Shown: positions 44,376 to 57,280 of the stretch, piece by piece
How positions within the stretch are numbered: the stretch's first letter is position 1
Layout: each line of letters begins with the position of its first letter
DNA from: Diphasiastrum complanatum
Lineage: Eukaryota > Streptophyta > Lycopodiopsida > Lycopodiales > Lycopodiaceae
NCBI GenBank assembly: GCA_029204225.1
Contig: CM055104.1
Span: 23,484,285-23,548,284, forward strand
Direction of reading: 5' to 3'
DNA: 64,000 nt
Translations under genes and position numbers: made by a program
Notes under the pieces: generated by a model
Databases searched by the model: none
Told to the model about the DNA's origin: nothing
The model's input: the letters and a program-made list of their open reading frames with translations, nothing else

Positions 44376-46230
44376 TGATAAAATTTCAACAAGCTCACAT
44401 GTGTGGGGAATGATTCTCAAGTGTGAATGATCTTGTTAAGCTTTGTATTGAGCACATAAATTGATTCTAGATTGAATGTCAAGATCTAGTACAAGATTTT
44501 ATGGCTAAATCACAATCTAGCATGCTAAGAATCAAAGAATGATTGCTTTGAAAAACAAAAGAAAAGAAGTACAAGAATTTAATGCATTAGCATAAGCCTC
44601 TACTCGAATTAGAGAGAGAAAGAGAGAGCAAAATTCAAGCAAACAATAGTATAGATCCAAATTGACATGAAATAGCTTCAAAACTTGGTTCTTCATGAAA
44701 AAAAAATACTATAACAATTATTGAAATCAGTTGTAAGAAAGCCTCACTCTTCTCGCACTAGAGGTCAAACAATTGTTATTGCGATTTACCTTAGTCTGAA
44801 TAAAGATAACCTTAGTGAAAATTGAGCAAGAGATTGTGTCTAGTTCCTTCTTACAAGAAAAGAAAGCGATAGGAAATTGAGGACAAGAGCGTCAATAAAA
44901 AATTTAAAAATGTTGATTAGGCATCGAAATTGCCTTCAACTTTATGTAATGCTCAACATGCTTTGTAAACTTATATGTCTATTGTATTGATGCAACAATT
45001 CTATTATCTTATATTGAAACTATAATATGAATTTTAATAAAGCAATTTCATGTTTGTCTTCATGCTTGTTATGCAATCACTTAATTTATGATATATCAAT
45101 TTTTTAATAATGATCTATGAATCAAGTTGAAAAAGTACAATAGTCATATTATTTGAATTTTGTCAATAATAACAAGATCGCAAAAATAGTGTACTAAATT
45201 ATTCATGAAGTTGTTTAATTAATCAAAGTTGAAGGAATAATATTGATCTTTGTCACATGCATGTTATTATTGACAAAATTAAAATAATGTATTTGATGAG
45301 TATTTAAAACTTCAAAGAATACATAAAAAAACCTTATTTCATGTTATACAAAATTCAGAAAATTCCATGCTCAGCATCTTATTTTATATTGGAGAAACAA
45401 TAAAGGAAAAGTTCAATAGACACTTAATAAGACATCAAATATACCTGCGGATATGCAATTTCAATTTTTTTCCTTTGTAGCATAATTGAATTTGAATAAT
45501 GAGAAAACCATTTTTTTTTTGTTATTATCCTCTTGCAATAACTAGCCAATGAAGCATGCATTTTTCTATTGTGGATGAGGAAACAAATGAGAAAATCAAT
45601 ACAAATCAACATAAAATTTGATGTAGCTTAATATTTAGACTTGCACAAGTCTCAAATTTACTAAACATGTCTTTAACCATTAATGCATACTTACTATATA
45701 TCTAATACATTGTGGTGGTTCCATCTTTTTTACATACCCACATCATCTCACATATGTGGAGCCATTCTCATATCCAATCCATTCATCAATCATGCCATCC
45801 AATTCTAGACACCTATTCACATTTCCTTCAATCATATGTGCATCTTAATGTCCAATCCATCCACATTATATTGTTCATTATACTTGCATAAAATTTTGTA
45901 CTTATCCAATTTCCTATGCTTATATAAGTACGACCTCCAACTTTATCAAGTACCATAAAATAAACATTGTACCAAATTGTTCTAGGTGACTACATACATC
46001 CATTCATCTCTACACCCATCATTACATTCCTCCATCGATCCACGTGGTCCCATTTATTTATATGTGGCACTCATCCATTTGTGCATTCAACCTCTTGTCC
46101 ATCCATCCATTACATCAAGCCAAAGAAAATTAGCAGGGTGAGAGACTTAGAATCAGAAAACACTCTCCACACAAGTTTACATAGCAACTGTATTTCTCAA
46201 AATGAAAATACACTGTACATATAGTTCTTC
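44376..46230. other. Probable copia J LTR, then non-coding AT-rich DNA
   Basis: TGATAAAATTTCAAC at 44376 begins an LTR after the PBS, but its end and pair were not found. The rest is AT-rich without a supported ORF. Confidence 0.4.
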
Positions 46231-46265
46231 ACTCAGGAAACCCATGCATGACCCAGGTTGCCATT

Positions 46266-46303
46266 GACGGGACGCGTGTCCCGTCGACTCGCCTCGTGGC
46301 GAG
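46266..46303. repeat. Two adjacent GC-rich hairpins
   Basis: GACGGGAC-GCGT-GTCCCGTC (46266-46285) and CTCGCC-TCGT-GGCGAG (46288-46303) are perfect stems of 8 and 6 bp with 4-nt loops, in AT-rich surroundings. They lie just 3' of the copia K pol, where its LTR should begin. Confidence 0.9.
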
Positions 46304-46417
46304 GCCAACTGATCCTTATCTATTGATAGGACCCATAGTACAGTTCTACTTTAATTCTAACTCTCTCCCTTAAAGTAGAGTCTACTTTTTTATACAATCA
46401 TATACATAGCTTTAAAG

Positions 46418-49106
46418 TCAACAAACTTTAAGTACAGAAAGCTTTGATCTAAACTTATCAAACTTTTCTCTAACAAGTGGCTTAGTGAAAATATCAGCTA
46501 GTTGTTCGTCTGTACTACAATGAGCAACATGAATTTCACAACTCAACAGCCTCTCACGTATAAAGTGATACTGAATCTCAATGCGTTTGGTTCTCGCATG
46601 GAACACTGGATTCTTTGCTAGTTGAACGCCACTCTGACTGTCGCTATGTATAGTTGTAAGATTCTCATGTTTCATGCCAACTTCTTCCAAGATTTGCCTC
46701 AACCATATAGCTTCTTGTGCTGCACTACACATTGCTTTATACTCCGCTTCTGTGGTGGATAAAACAACTGTACTTTGTTTTTTGCTAGACTAGGAAAAGC
46801 AACCACAACGTTGGAATACATACCCTGTGGTGGATCTATGATCGTCATAGTCACCTCCCCAATCCGCATCCACATAGCCACATAACTCAAGTAAACCCTC
46901 ATGCTTCCTGTAAACCAAGCCATAATTTGAAGTGCCTTTGACATAATGCAAAATGCGCTTAGCTGCCTTCCAATGTGTTTTCGTAGGTGCTTCCATAAAC
47001 TGACTTACAATACCAACAACATAGCATATATCTGGTCTAGTCGTGGTAAGGTAAATCAAGCTCCTTACTAACTGCCTATACAACATAGCATCAAATAGTT
47101 GTGACTTGTCAAGCTTAGAAAGCTTTTTACCTGGTTCAATAGGAGTGTTCACTGACTCACAATCCTGCAACCTGAACTTGTGCAACAACTCTTTGACATA
47201 CTTCACCTGTGTTAAACCCACTTCATGTTCTTTTTGTCACACCTCCACTCCAAGGCAATAATGCATTAGGCTGAGATCTGTCATCTCGAATTGTTCCATG
47301 AGGTCTTTCTTGATCATGTCTATCATCCCTTGATTATTTCTCGTGATAATCAAGTCATCAACATAAAGAGCAATCAAAGCAGTATGTGTTCTCACCATCT
47401 CTTTAGAACGAAAGTAGACATCAATCTTGCTATACCACGCACGTGGTGCCTGTTTAAGACCATAAAGCGCTTTCTTCAAGCGACATACTTTATTCTCCTG
47501 TCCTTTCGCTACAAAGCCTTCAGGGTGATCCATGAACACCTCTTCTTCTAACTCACCATTTAGAAAAGCAGATTTCACATCCATCTGATGCAAAGGCCAA
47601 CCAAAATGTGAAGCTAAAGCAACAAGTAGACGTAGAGTATGCATGGTACTTAGTCCTGTATACCCATTTACAACCAATGGGTTTCTTGCCAACTGGTGGT
47701 TCCACTAAGTCCCATGTGCTATGCTTAGCAATTGACTCCATCTCCTCTCCCATGGCCTTGACCCAGATGTCATCATCCTTCGCTTCACCATAAGTCGAAG
47801 GTTCTTTGCTTTGAATAACGCTAGATAAGAGAGCAAAATTTGCTTCATACCTTTCAGATTGTGTCTTCTCTCTTGTTGATCTTCGTAGCTCTCCCTGGCT
47901 AGATGATCTTGGAAAGTCATCCATGTCGCGGCTCTCCAACAATCTCTCAAACCACTTAGAGAGCTTCCTGTCAGGTGATCGGCTTTCTGGTGAAAATGTA
48001 TCCCATGATACATCTTTCTCCTTGTGTTTGTCACCTACAACTTCAATCCTTCTTGCACCAAAGGGTTTGTCCCTACCTCTCCAACCTGTGTCTTGAGATT
48101 GAGTAGTAGTATCTTGAGGTGTATCCTCGTGTCCATCACTAGGAAAGTCAATAAATGGATCATCATCAGGAGGTATCCTCACTATACCATCTTTCCCACT
48201 GGATGTTTTTGTCTTCTCAGCATCCTTGTCTTCATACATCTTAGATTCATCAAAGATAACATCACGGCTGACATGTATTTTGTTCTCCACTGGATCAAAA
48301 CATCTATAGCCCTTCACACGATCATCATATCCTAGGAATATACACTTGATAGCTTTCACATCAAGCTTATGTCTCTCTTCCTTAGGAATGTATACAAAGG
48401 CCTTACATCCAAAGATTCGCAAGTGATTCAGCTTTGGGTTCTTCTTCGTGAATGTCTCCTCATGTATTATCTTTGGTATGGCAATGGTGGGACTTCTATT
48501 TTGAAGATAGACTGCCATACTACATGCTTCTGACCAAAAAACTTTTGGTAGTTTCATCTCAGCTAGCATAGATCTGGCACTTTCCACAATCGTACGATTC
48601 TTGCGCTCAGCTACACCGTTAAGAGCAGGAGTATGAGCTTGCGTGAATTGTCTTTTGATCCCACATTGATCACAAAGATCATTGAAGTCGTTAGACTTAT
48701 ACTCACCTCCACTATCTAATCTTAGAACTTTGATCTTCCTACATGTCTAATTTTCGACCAATGCTTTGAAGCTCTTGAAATTGTCAAATGCATCCGATTT
48801 CTTTTTCAAGAAGTAAATCCACGTCTTACGTGACATATCATCAATAAAGGTCATGAAATCTAAGGCTTTACCTAAGGACATAGTCCTCATGGGCCCGCAT
48901 AAATCTGTGTGGATCAAATCCAGGATGTTCTTTGCCCTTGCAACATCACTTTTATTGAACTTCTCTTGATGCTGCTTTCCATACACACATGATTCGCACA
49001 TCCACTTCAAGTGGTCTTTTATCGTAGGCAATCCTTTCACCATTTCCAATTTCCTCATCAAACTGAGGCTTCCTAAGTTCAAGTGACCAAGCCTGAGCTG
49101 TTCCAC
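46418..49106 (-). pseudogene. Copia K polyprotein (pre-IN, IN, RT, RNase H)
   Basis: Minus-strand order: pre-integrase LRLGHLNLGSLSLM and CESCVYGKQHQEKF (49106 on); integrase with LIHTDLCGPM, RLDSGGEYKSNDF (a frame stop at 48750) and GVAERKNRTIVE, so the DDE set is present; C-terminus RCFDPVENKIHVSRDVIFDE. RT has GCKWVYRTKYH, then a deletion and frame change, then HFGWPLHQMDVKSAFLNGEL, LYGLKQAPRAWYS and IALYVDDLIIT. RNase H is essentially complete, with YVDADWGGDYDDHRSTTGYV, STTEAEYKAM, ADIFTKPL. Missing between KWVY and LRLLVALASH is the usual YKARLVAKG...FAPV block. It is the best preserved copia pol here, yet inactive. Confidence 0.9.
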
Positions 49107-49836
49107 AAATATTCATGCTTCCTTCTCCGTTCACGTTCTCTATACTCTCTTGCCCCATTACAAATAGTAATTCCATCCTCACTTTCCAAATGGAATAGTT
49201 GGATGAAGTTAGTCTCTCACTAGATTCAAACAAAAAACCTCCCATGGATGACATATTGAATGGTTTGTCTATGAGATGAACAAAGCTCTCTTGAATAAGA
49301 ATGATCTAAAATAGATTTCTAGCTTTCTATGAAGGTTCTGATCTCGACCAATCAACCTAGCTTAAGATTGGATGAAGGTGTAATAGATCTATCCAAAAAT
49401 TTCTAGCCAAATACACTCAAAGATTGATTCTAGCACTTTTTTGTTTGATTTCTTTTCACACACTAAGATCTGAACAAATCGGTCTTAAAGATTTGATCTA
49501 ATGCTTCAAAATGAAATGCTTCAATGACTCAAACCTCTATTTGATCATTAGCATTCAATGGATTGAACCTAGATCTAGACAATGCACAAAAAAACATAAA
49601 TTTTGGACTAGTATGCTAATTTTTGGATCAAAAACACTATAGGAACTTGATTTGAAGGTTGTTGTACATCACACGTGTGGACAGTACACCTGTAGCTCAA
49701 AAATTGATGAACAAATAATGCTATCACTCTCATAGAGCTCGCCCACACAAGATTAAACCAAATCAACACTTTGACAATGATTTATCAGTTTATAAATGGA
49801 TCATTACATGCCTCTTGATACTAGGCTCTGATACCA
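49107..49836 (-). pseudogene. Copia gag N-terminus, leader and PBS joined to copia K
   Basis: MSSMGGFLFESSERLTSSNY at 49254, then SIWKVRMELLFVMGQES, is the family gag start. About 40 codons later the frame passes into the pre-integrase region of K, so the rest of gag and the protease are deleted. The leader 49255-49823 has no ORF. PBS GGCTCTGATACCA is at 49824-49836. Whether this 5' end and the K pol were one element is uncertain. Confidence 0.75.
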
Positions 49837-50720
49837 TGTGAATTTCTCAAAAAAAAGACAATGATTGATTGTACTTAATCAATCTACAACAGTTGTTAAT
49901 TGACTATTGACTAGATCAAGATCTACACATAGATCATCAACTATTTAGCAAAATCAACTAATGTAAGCATCAAAAATCATCAAGGGCGGCCTCACACGTG
50001 TGGAATACAGCCACAATACGGACTGTGACCAAAGAGCAAAATACATTAACTTTAGATATCATTCCAAGCATAAAATTACAAGACAAATGTGTGAATCACA
50101 AGCAAATTGCTAGATTGGAAATCTCTCATCAACTTTCTATTGAAATGGTTGATCTCTTTATAGATCAAGTACATCCACGAGTTGTGTACTATCCGGCAGG
50201 CCTTCGCACATGTGAAAAGTGCCTAGTCATCTAGATCTACCAATAGGAGCATTGCAATATGTTCATTATCCAAAGTTGACTTATCTCATTAGATAGAAAC
50301 CAAAAAGCTAGTCTTCCACAAAAGTAGGGATATTCCCTATAAAATAGGATCAAGTGGAATTTCTAAATCTTATTCTCTAGTGACCTGATCCACACGTATG
50401 AACAACAACTTGACATGTGGGAGCATTTACTCATTCACATGGAAGTGCAAGCTAATTACATGGAAATTGGTCAAATTGACTTTTCTTAGATTCTAGTCAC
50501 AAATCATGTTCACACTTGTGTAGATTGAACCAAAATGCATCTAACCATTTACAAGTACTTTCTGTACATCCTTTCACATGTGGGAACAGGCTCCACACAT
50601 GTGAGATTCTTTCATGAACATAGATCTCATGATTGATTAAATTCCATCAAGTTGGAAGTGACAATTTCAACAAATCAAACCCCTAAAGTCAACATAGATA
50701 ACTTTTTTATTTTTCACACA
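49837..50720 (-). repeat. Copia LTR of the TGTGAA...CACA family
   Basis: It starts TGTGAATTTCTC after the PBS and ends TTTTTCACACA, about 884 bp. Repeated CACACGTGTGG / CACATGTGGG-like motifs occur inside (near 49670 in the leader, then 49995, 50390, 50575). The upper boundary is approximate; the gypsy L target site follows within a few bases. Confidence 0.65.
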
Positions 50721-50728
50721 TTGGACCA

Positions 50729-51556
50729 TGTAGGGTCGAACATCTTGCGTAGTATAGCCCGCCCGCCTGTCAACAAGGGTTAGATCACTGGATAGGTACC
50801 TAACTATACATAGATGTTATTTTTAGTAAGTTTTCTACTTTCTCCCTTAACTCCATTAACCACTAACACTACTCTCCTTTAACTCTACTCCTTTACACTA
50901 ACATTCATCATGCTTTTGGGTGAAAGGAAAGGATAGACAAGAAAAGGAAGAGAGAAGAGAAGAGAGGAGAGAAAGAGAGAGAGATGAGATGGAGTTTAGC
51001 TCAAATGCTCAATGTCATTGCTTATGGAGAAATCTTAACTAATCACAAACAAAAAGCATGGAAGAAATGGAAAAAACAAGCAATCACAACAATAGCATAA
51101 TCAAGATTGATTAGCAAATGAGGATGCTTGAGCTCTCAAAATAGTAGAGTCTCCTCCTCTCTATTAAGCATCCCAATAGTGTACAAATGGTGCCTTTTTA
51201 TAAAATGGGGAAGGCCCTTGCCCCTCAATCCTATTGGCTAATACTCACATTGATCCTATCCATTCATCTTGGACCCAACTTGATCCAAGGGTCCACAAAA
51301 AGTATATTGGAAATCACAAGATTCATGTGAGTCCAAAATTGGACCCAACTCTAAAAAGTAAATTTTAAGTTTAAAATTGACTTTGGGCCTCAAGTTTTAT
51401 TTTAATTACAAAGGCCCAAGTCTATTTTATTTTATTTACACTGTGGCTTGCGTGCTCATTGGGCGATGGGCTTATACGCGCAGGATGCCATGCCCTCGCA
51501 ACACATTTTATTGGACGATTTTATTTATTTACACTTTGTTGGGAATACCCCCAACA
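50729..51556 (-). repeat. Gypsy L 3' LTR
   Basis: 828 bp, plus-strand ends TGTAGGGTC and CCCCAACA. A TATAAAA box read on the minus strand lies near 51200 (plus strand TTTTTATAAAATGG). It contains GA-rich AGAGAAGAGAAGAGAGGAG near 50950. The adjacent bases 51557-51595 match the 3' border of element G. Confidence 0.95.
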
Positions 51557-51602
51557 GGATCCACGGCCTGAAGTAGTGCCGGTCCCTCGGCACTCTACCG
51601 GT

Positions 51603-54474
51603 TTAGTATAGCGTCCTCTTTGTCCGCCTCTGGTGGATCAGGTAGCCCGTAACGTCTGTTTCAATGCCCATTAAATGTTCTAAGTCCCGGACGTAAGTGG
51701 CTGCCGCGCGGACTGTTGGATTAGGGCAGTTGATATATTGATTTGCAAACGTGGTGAGAGCCCTTCTGGCATCTACATCCGTAGTCCACCCATATTCTGA
51801 TGGTATGATCGGCCAATTAAAATTTTGCATTGTGATCTTGTCCAGAGGGGTGCCGCATTCCGCCCATTCGGATCGTCGTGTACATGGCAGGAAGTGCGCA
51901 TTCACCCGTAATTGTTGCAGACTCGTCACGTAGGCCCTGATGGCCGTAGGGTCTCTTTCGAACAGCTGCTGACGCCACTCTGGTTGTGGTTGGAAGACGG
52001 GTAATGCTTGCGGTTCTTTGCCCTTTATTGTCTGAGCTGAAAACGATATCTGCCAGCCGCCTCTTGATGACTTGTGGGGATACTTTGATAGGAATTCGTT
52101 GATTTTCTCCTCCACGGACTTTGGTCTTCGGAAGGTCCGGCTGACAGATATCGTGCGCGAACCTCTGGATGATGTGGCTTGGCTTTGGCTGGTATCTGCG
52201 CCTTGGCCCTGGTCTCGCGTCTCAGCAGCCGTATCCGTTTGTCCTTGGTCTTGGCCTTCGGACCCTTGATCTTGTGTAAATCTCCCTGCTGCCTGATGAT
52301 TTTGGTCTTGGCTAGTACTGGCCTGTGCAGTGTCAAAAGTAGGTGGCGGTGGAATTACCACGGGGGTGGGCTGGGCCTTCGTTTCCATGAACTTTTGGCA
52401 AGCCTTGAGGGCTTGTTTGGCCTGGGCGAGCTCGTGAGTTGCGCTTGTTCGATATTTGTTGAACTCTACCTGGTAGCTATTTAATGTTTGGCTATAAACC
52501 TGCACCTGATGCCGAAGAAGATTCATTTCTGATTGAGAGAGAGGACTTGAGTCTGGTGCAAGTTGAGCTAACCAGACGAGCTTTTCATCTTGTAGGGCTT
52601 TGACCTCGGTCCTCAGGCGCGTATTCTCTGCTTCCAAAAGGTTTAGTTATATCTGGATGGGAGCAAGTCATTGGGACGCTTCAGATTGAAGCTCCCGCAC
52701 CTTTGTGGAGGCCTCTATCAGCGCTTTAGAGAGGCTTTGGATATAATTATTTGAGGCCCTCCTCCTTCTGCTGCAGCTTGGCGATATTTTGTTGTCCTTC
52801 TTGTTCATGTTGTTGAGTCAAAATCAGCTCGTGTTGCAGCTTGGTGAGTTCTGCTCGCAGCTATGTGTTGCTTGTTGCCAGGTGTAGTCCCCTGCTTTCC
52901 AAGATAGCTTTGGCCGCTACCGCATCCAGGATGTATTTCTCCAGAGTCTGGTACGCCGTCGTTAGGTCTATGAGAGCATGCGGTACACTGGCACTGGTAG
53001 GGGCTTGTGTTGTATCGGCCCCGACGACTTGTGGAGTACCGTCGTCATCATCTTCTATCAGGTTCTCATGGACTTGATGCCATCTGGGACGGTAGGATCA
53101 GCCCGATCTGGCGATGGTACAAAAACTGTTTGGACAAATGCGTCATCAGGCAACAGTTGGTTGCCCTCGGCAACCTTTGTTAGCGAAGTAGGTGGGGTTT
53201 GAGAAGCAACTATGGAAATAGGGGTGAGGACGGTTTGTCTGAACGAGAGGATGGGAGGAACAAAGGAGAACTGAAGGGTGGTGTGGAGTATGGAAGAAGG
53301 TGAGGATGTGACAGAAAGTGTCTGACGTGGGGGTGAAAAATTGATGACTTGCATCAACGTCAGAGTGTCTGGAGACAATTGAGAATCAGAAGGATTGAAT
53401 GGAATGGAAGCAACGATGGCAGTAGGAGCGATGGAGGATGCAATGGTGATGGACAGAGTACTGGATAATGGAACAGAGATAGGAGTGGTATCAACAGAGA
53501 AAACGAGGATGGACATAGAAACAGTTGTGGATGAAACAGGAAGAGAGGTAGTGACAACAAAGATCGGAGTGGGGGTTTGCACAGAAGAAGAAGTGGCGAT
53601 GGTTGATGGAGTGGTTAGTGCGGTAGTGGAGGCACGTCTTCGGGTAGCAGGTGGAGATGAGGATGTAGAGGCAGCGCCACGCATTTGTTTGCTGGCCGGA
53701 GGAGGTGGATGCTTGGGATGGCGGATAAAGGTTAGTGTGTGGCACTTGGGTGGACAAAAGGGATGAGCGTTGGAAACCGTGCACTTTTGTCTCAAGAAGT
53801 GCGTAGGCAAAGTTACACAACAAGGGGCCTGTTGCGATATGCTCACGGTTGTTGGGTTTGATGGAGTTGGTTAGTTCATGAATAAGAAAGCTATGCCAGT
53901 CGTATGGCACAACTGAGGGGCCAGGGAATTCCAGAAAGGATTTCACTATCTGACTCAGTAGCTTAGACTGGATTCTGTCCTTGCAAAATGTTGATATAAC
54001 CATAAAGTTATTCAACAGATGCGCAGCCGTCTGAATGACAGGTTCCGTGATAACATCTATCAGGTAACCATTGTTAGTCTGGATTGGGATTTCTGGTGCG
54101 GTTTGGGTGACGAACGGTTTGATCAAAGTTTTGGCGTGGCGATGGGAGATGGGTTGACGATCACCGGACATTATGCCAATGGTGACCATCGAGTCTACGT
54201 TAATCCTGACCTTGTACGTGGTACCTTGGTACAAGAAGTGGAAGCGAGTCTTTTCCTCATCCCAGGTGGCGTAAGTGTGAAGGGCGAGGCCCATGTTAAT
54301 TCCAGAATGGAAAAGCATCGGGTAAAAACCCATTGCTTTTAGAAGTGGGCCGGCTGTCTGGAACCATGGTTGGATCATAGCGTCAGAGGGTGAGAGCCAA
54401 ATCTGTTTGGCCTCGGAGATTTCACGCTGGATCACCTGTTTGGTGCCAGTGTCTTCAGAGGATGAGGAGGCCAT
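51603..54474 (-). pseudogene. Gypsy L 3' accessory ORF (unknown function)
   Basis: It begins MASSSSEDTGTKQVIQREIS at 54474. An N-terminal globular part follows to about 53760, with WFQTAGPLLKAMGFYPMLFH and FHFLYQGTTYKVRINVDSMV. A frame change gives a Pro/Ser/Thr-rich linker (53846-53058). After further breaks come coiled coils (LRAELTKLQHELIL near 52850; MEAENTRLRTEVKALQDEKL at 52637). A Gln/Asp-rich tract follows (QDQGSEGQDQGQ), then a conserved-looking C-terminal domain (FLSKYPHKSSRGGWQISFSA ... TLY). No signal peptide, membrane span or fusion peptide is seen, so it is not env-like. It lies between integrase and 3' LTR, as extra ORFs do in some Athila and Tat elements. About 950 codons in total; at least two breaks. 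Confidence 0.65.
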
Positions 54475-54697
54475 GTTAGCAGTGATGATTAGAGGTCGAA
54501 AAAGTAGAGAAAACGGTGGAAAAGGTAAAAAGGTGTGGAAACGACAAAAACTGTGAATTACGAGTGTTGGATGACAAGTATTGTGGTTCAGAACGCAGAT
54601 CGGTGTTCAATATGAGCAGATGATAGCTGGTAGAAAGTTTGGTCACAAACAGAGAACTTGGTAATTTCAGTGTAAATTTTGGCAGGGCTTTGCTAGC

Positions 54698-54960
54698 CAT
54701 TAGAGGAGTTCTAAATCCAAAAAAGACCCTTTGTAGAGATTCTTTTTATATTTTTTCTCAATTTTTTCTTACACATGGACCAATCAAAACACTCAAATTT
54801 GAAATCTACGTAACATAACTTTTTGAGTCCACATTTTGATTTCACACTAAAAATGCCATAACTTTTAAGTGGTGAGTCCGAATATAGCGGAGTTTGGTGC
54901 ATTGGAAAGCGCTCAACAAGGGCTTTCCAATGATATATTAGATGACATACTTATGAAAAG
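54698..54960 (+). promoter_or_regulatory. Leader-like module shared with gypsy E, upstream of the accessory ORF
   Basis: 54697-54807 closely matches 13487-13597. A stem-loop at 54900-54932 (CATTGGAAAGCGCTC ... GGCTTTCCAATG) and a flanking AAGTTATGACAAG follow. It immediately precedes a minus-strand ATG at 54700 and lies about 220 bp before the accessory ORF start. An internal promoter or splice leader for that ORF is an inference. Confidence 0.5.
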
Positions 54961-55894
54961 TTATGACAAGTCAAAAATATTAGTGTTATAATATTTTAAT
55001 AATATCAACTACATCTTGCACGAATTCTTAAAAGGTCTTCTTGGAGCTCAAAACTCCTCTAAAGAAAAGTGACAAATGACTCGAATTCAACCCTTATATA
55101 ACGGAATTTAGAGTGCGTATTAGGTGAAATCCACTTTCCCTTGCTCAGTTCCATCCAAATTTTGGCAAACACCTTCTTCACAAAATTCTAAGACCTCAAG
55201 GAAGTCTGCAAGAGTTCAGAAGGTGATTTGACTGCTATGCGAAGGTTCTGCGAGGGTTCAGGCTGTTTGCGAGGGTTCAACTCTCGCAGGAGGTGATCTC
55301 TCGCACAACTTGTTCTTGTGATTGGATTTTCAAGATCGACCATGTAGACAGACTAATTTCACTGCTCTGATTTCATTTAGGCACCTTGCGAGGGTTGGTA
55401 ACATGATTTTGATGTTCTGTGAGGGTTCTGAAAATTCAGCTTCTGAGTTCCCTCGCACACACTAAAAAATGGTGATTCCTCCATCAAGAACTCTCGCAGA
55501 GATTGTCATGGATGCATCTAGGTTAGATCTGGTGACTGCCCAAGTTTCAAGAGCTATCTCCCAGGGATCTCAAAAAATCATGAAAAAAGTGCTCCTTCAG
55601 AGTGTTTTTTGACGAGATCTCGAGATTTTCTGATTTTTAACTTTTGTAAACTGGTAATCAGCTTCATTCAGACTTGATCTGACTGTTGGTAGTTCTCTAG
55701 AAATTTTGATAGATACTTGGTAATAGATCCATCAGTCAATCTAATGATCTGCTTCCTTCTTGATCCTATCTGAATCTAGATCCCCCTTGAATTTTGATGG
55801 ATTTAGCTTGATTTGGCTTGATCTTCCTAGATCTAGTAGTGATGGTTTAGCAAATTAACTTTTCGTAACGTGCCATCACCAATTTGGATCTCTC
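54961..55894 (-). other. Spacer between integrase and accessory ORF with GCGAGGGTT motifs
   Basis: No supported ORF. Between about 55200 and 55510 the motif TGCGAGGGTTC, or its complement AACTCTCGCA, appears about eight times in both orientations. The same motif fills the 5' leader of this element. Confidence 0.6.
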
Positions 55895-57250
55895 TTACTT
55901 TGGTGGCCAGTACTTGTGCAACCGGCTACCGTTGATGGGTATATCGAATGGTGTCCCATCTAGCTTTTCTAAATTCACGGCTCCATGATTAAGAATTTCC
56001 TTGATCCGATAAGGACCTTCGCCTGTGGATTTTAACTTTCCCTTGATCACCTTGGTTTTATACATCAGGACCAGATCTCCAGAGCGAAGATCCTTCTTTT
56101 GTAATATGCGATCATGCCATGCTTTGCGTATTTCCTTTTCAGCTGCCAGTGCATGCACAGCTAGTAAACATGTTTCATAGAGTTTATGCAGAGCTTTGTG
56201 GCATAGTTGTAGAGATTTGGACTCATTAAGACGTTGTGTGGTGACAATCCTTAATGAAGGAACTAAAAACTCTACTGGCGTCACAACGTCCTAACCATAT
56301 ACCCATTGGAAGGGTGTTTGATCAATGCTTCCTTTATATGCTGTCCTGAATGCCCACAGTACAGCATGCAACTTGTGTTTCCAATCTGATCTGCTGGCTT
56401 CAACTGTTTTTGTGAGCACGCTAGATAGGATCTTATTGGATGATTCTGCTTGTCCATTACCACGAGGATAATAAGGCGTACTGGTTCTGTGGATTACGAA
56501 GAATTCCTCCAACAGGACCTTGATGGTCTCATTGATGAAATGACTTCTGCGATCGCTGACTAGCTCTACCGGGCATCCAAAGCGCACAATGATATTTTCA
56601 TAAAGGAACTTGGCAGTGATCCTAGCATCAGCTACTCTTACTACTGCCTTGGCTTCGACCCACTTGGTGAGGTAGTCTGTGGCTACGATTATGTATCGAG
56701 CCTGGGAACTCCTTGCTGCAGGGTGAATTGGACCGATGTAATCCAATCTCCACTTTTCGAATGGTGCTTGGGCTAAGACCGGGTGTAGTAGGTCATAATT
56801 CAATCTCGTTGGCCTTCTCGCCCTTTGGCACACATCGCACTTTTTCAAGTATTCCTCCGTATTCTTATGAATCGTTGGCCACCAACATCCTGATTGTAAG
56901 ATCCTGCGAATTGTAATGTCGGAAGCAAAATGGCCTCCACTCGTGCCCTCATGTGAAAGCAAAATGATCTGGGTGGCCTCATGAGGAAGAATACACCGCT
57001 GAAGAATTCTGTCTGGTCCTCTTCAATACAACTGGCCGACAATCAGCTGATAAGGTCTAGCCTTCAAAATCAATTTCCGTTGTTCCGTCTTTGGTAGTGA
57101 TTTGTCTAGTTGGCCCCGCATTAAATATTCAACAATGTCGGCAGCCCATTCTGGTACTGTGTCCATGTAAAATAAGGTAGCATCTGCTAGCTCATCATCG
57201 GGTTGGGTTGCAATCTCCCTTCCCTTGATTCGTGACACATGATCTGCCAT
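55895..57250 (-). pseudogene. Gypsy L integrase (with RNase H tail)
   Basis: The RNase H/connection tail is at 57250-57023 (MADHVSRIKGREIATQPDDE). Integrase 56962-56281 has the zinc set SHEGTSGGHFAS ... CDVCQRARR, the core LDYIGPIHP (Asp), LVSDRRSHFINE (Asp) and RGNGQAESSNK (Glu), so the acids are intact. A TAG after FQWVYG near 56290 interrupts the C-terminal module, which resumes as DVVTPVEFLVPSL and runs to GPYRIKEILNHGAVNLEKLD at 55895. Another stop lies after LIVGQLY near 57025. There is no chromodomain. The enzyme would insert cDNA, but the stops disable it. Confidence 0.9.
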
Positions 57251-57280
57251 GTAGTGTTGTTTTCCCTTGCGAACTACTAT

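Noticed and set aside
53395-53766. 123-aa plus-strand ORF
   Set aside because: Shadow of the Ser/Thr/Pro-rich part of the minus-strand accessory ORF.
51603-54474. Env-like protein of an Athila-type element
   Set aside because: No signal peptide, membrane span or cleavage site; instead coiled coils and Gln-rich tracts.
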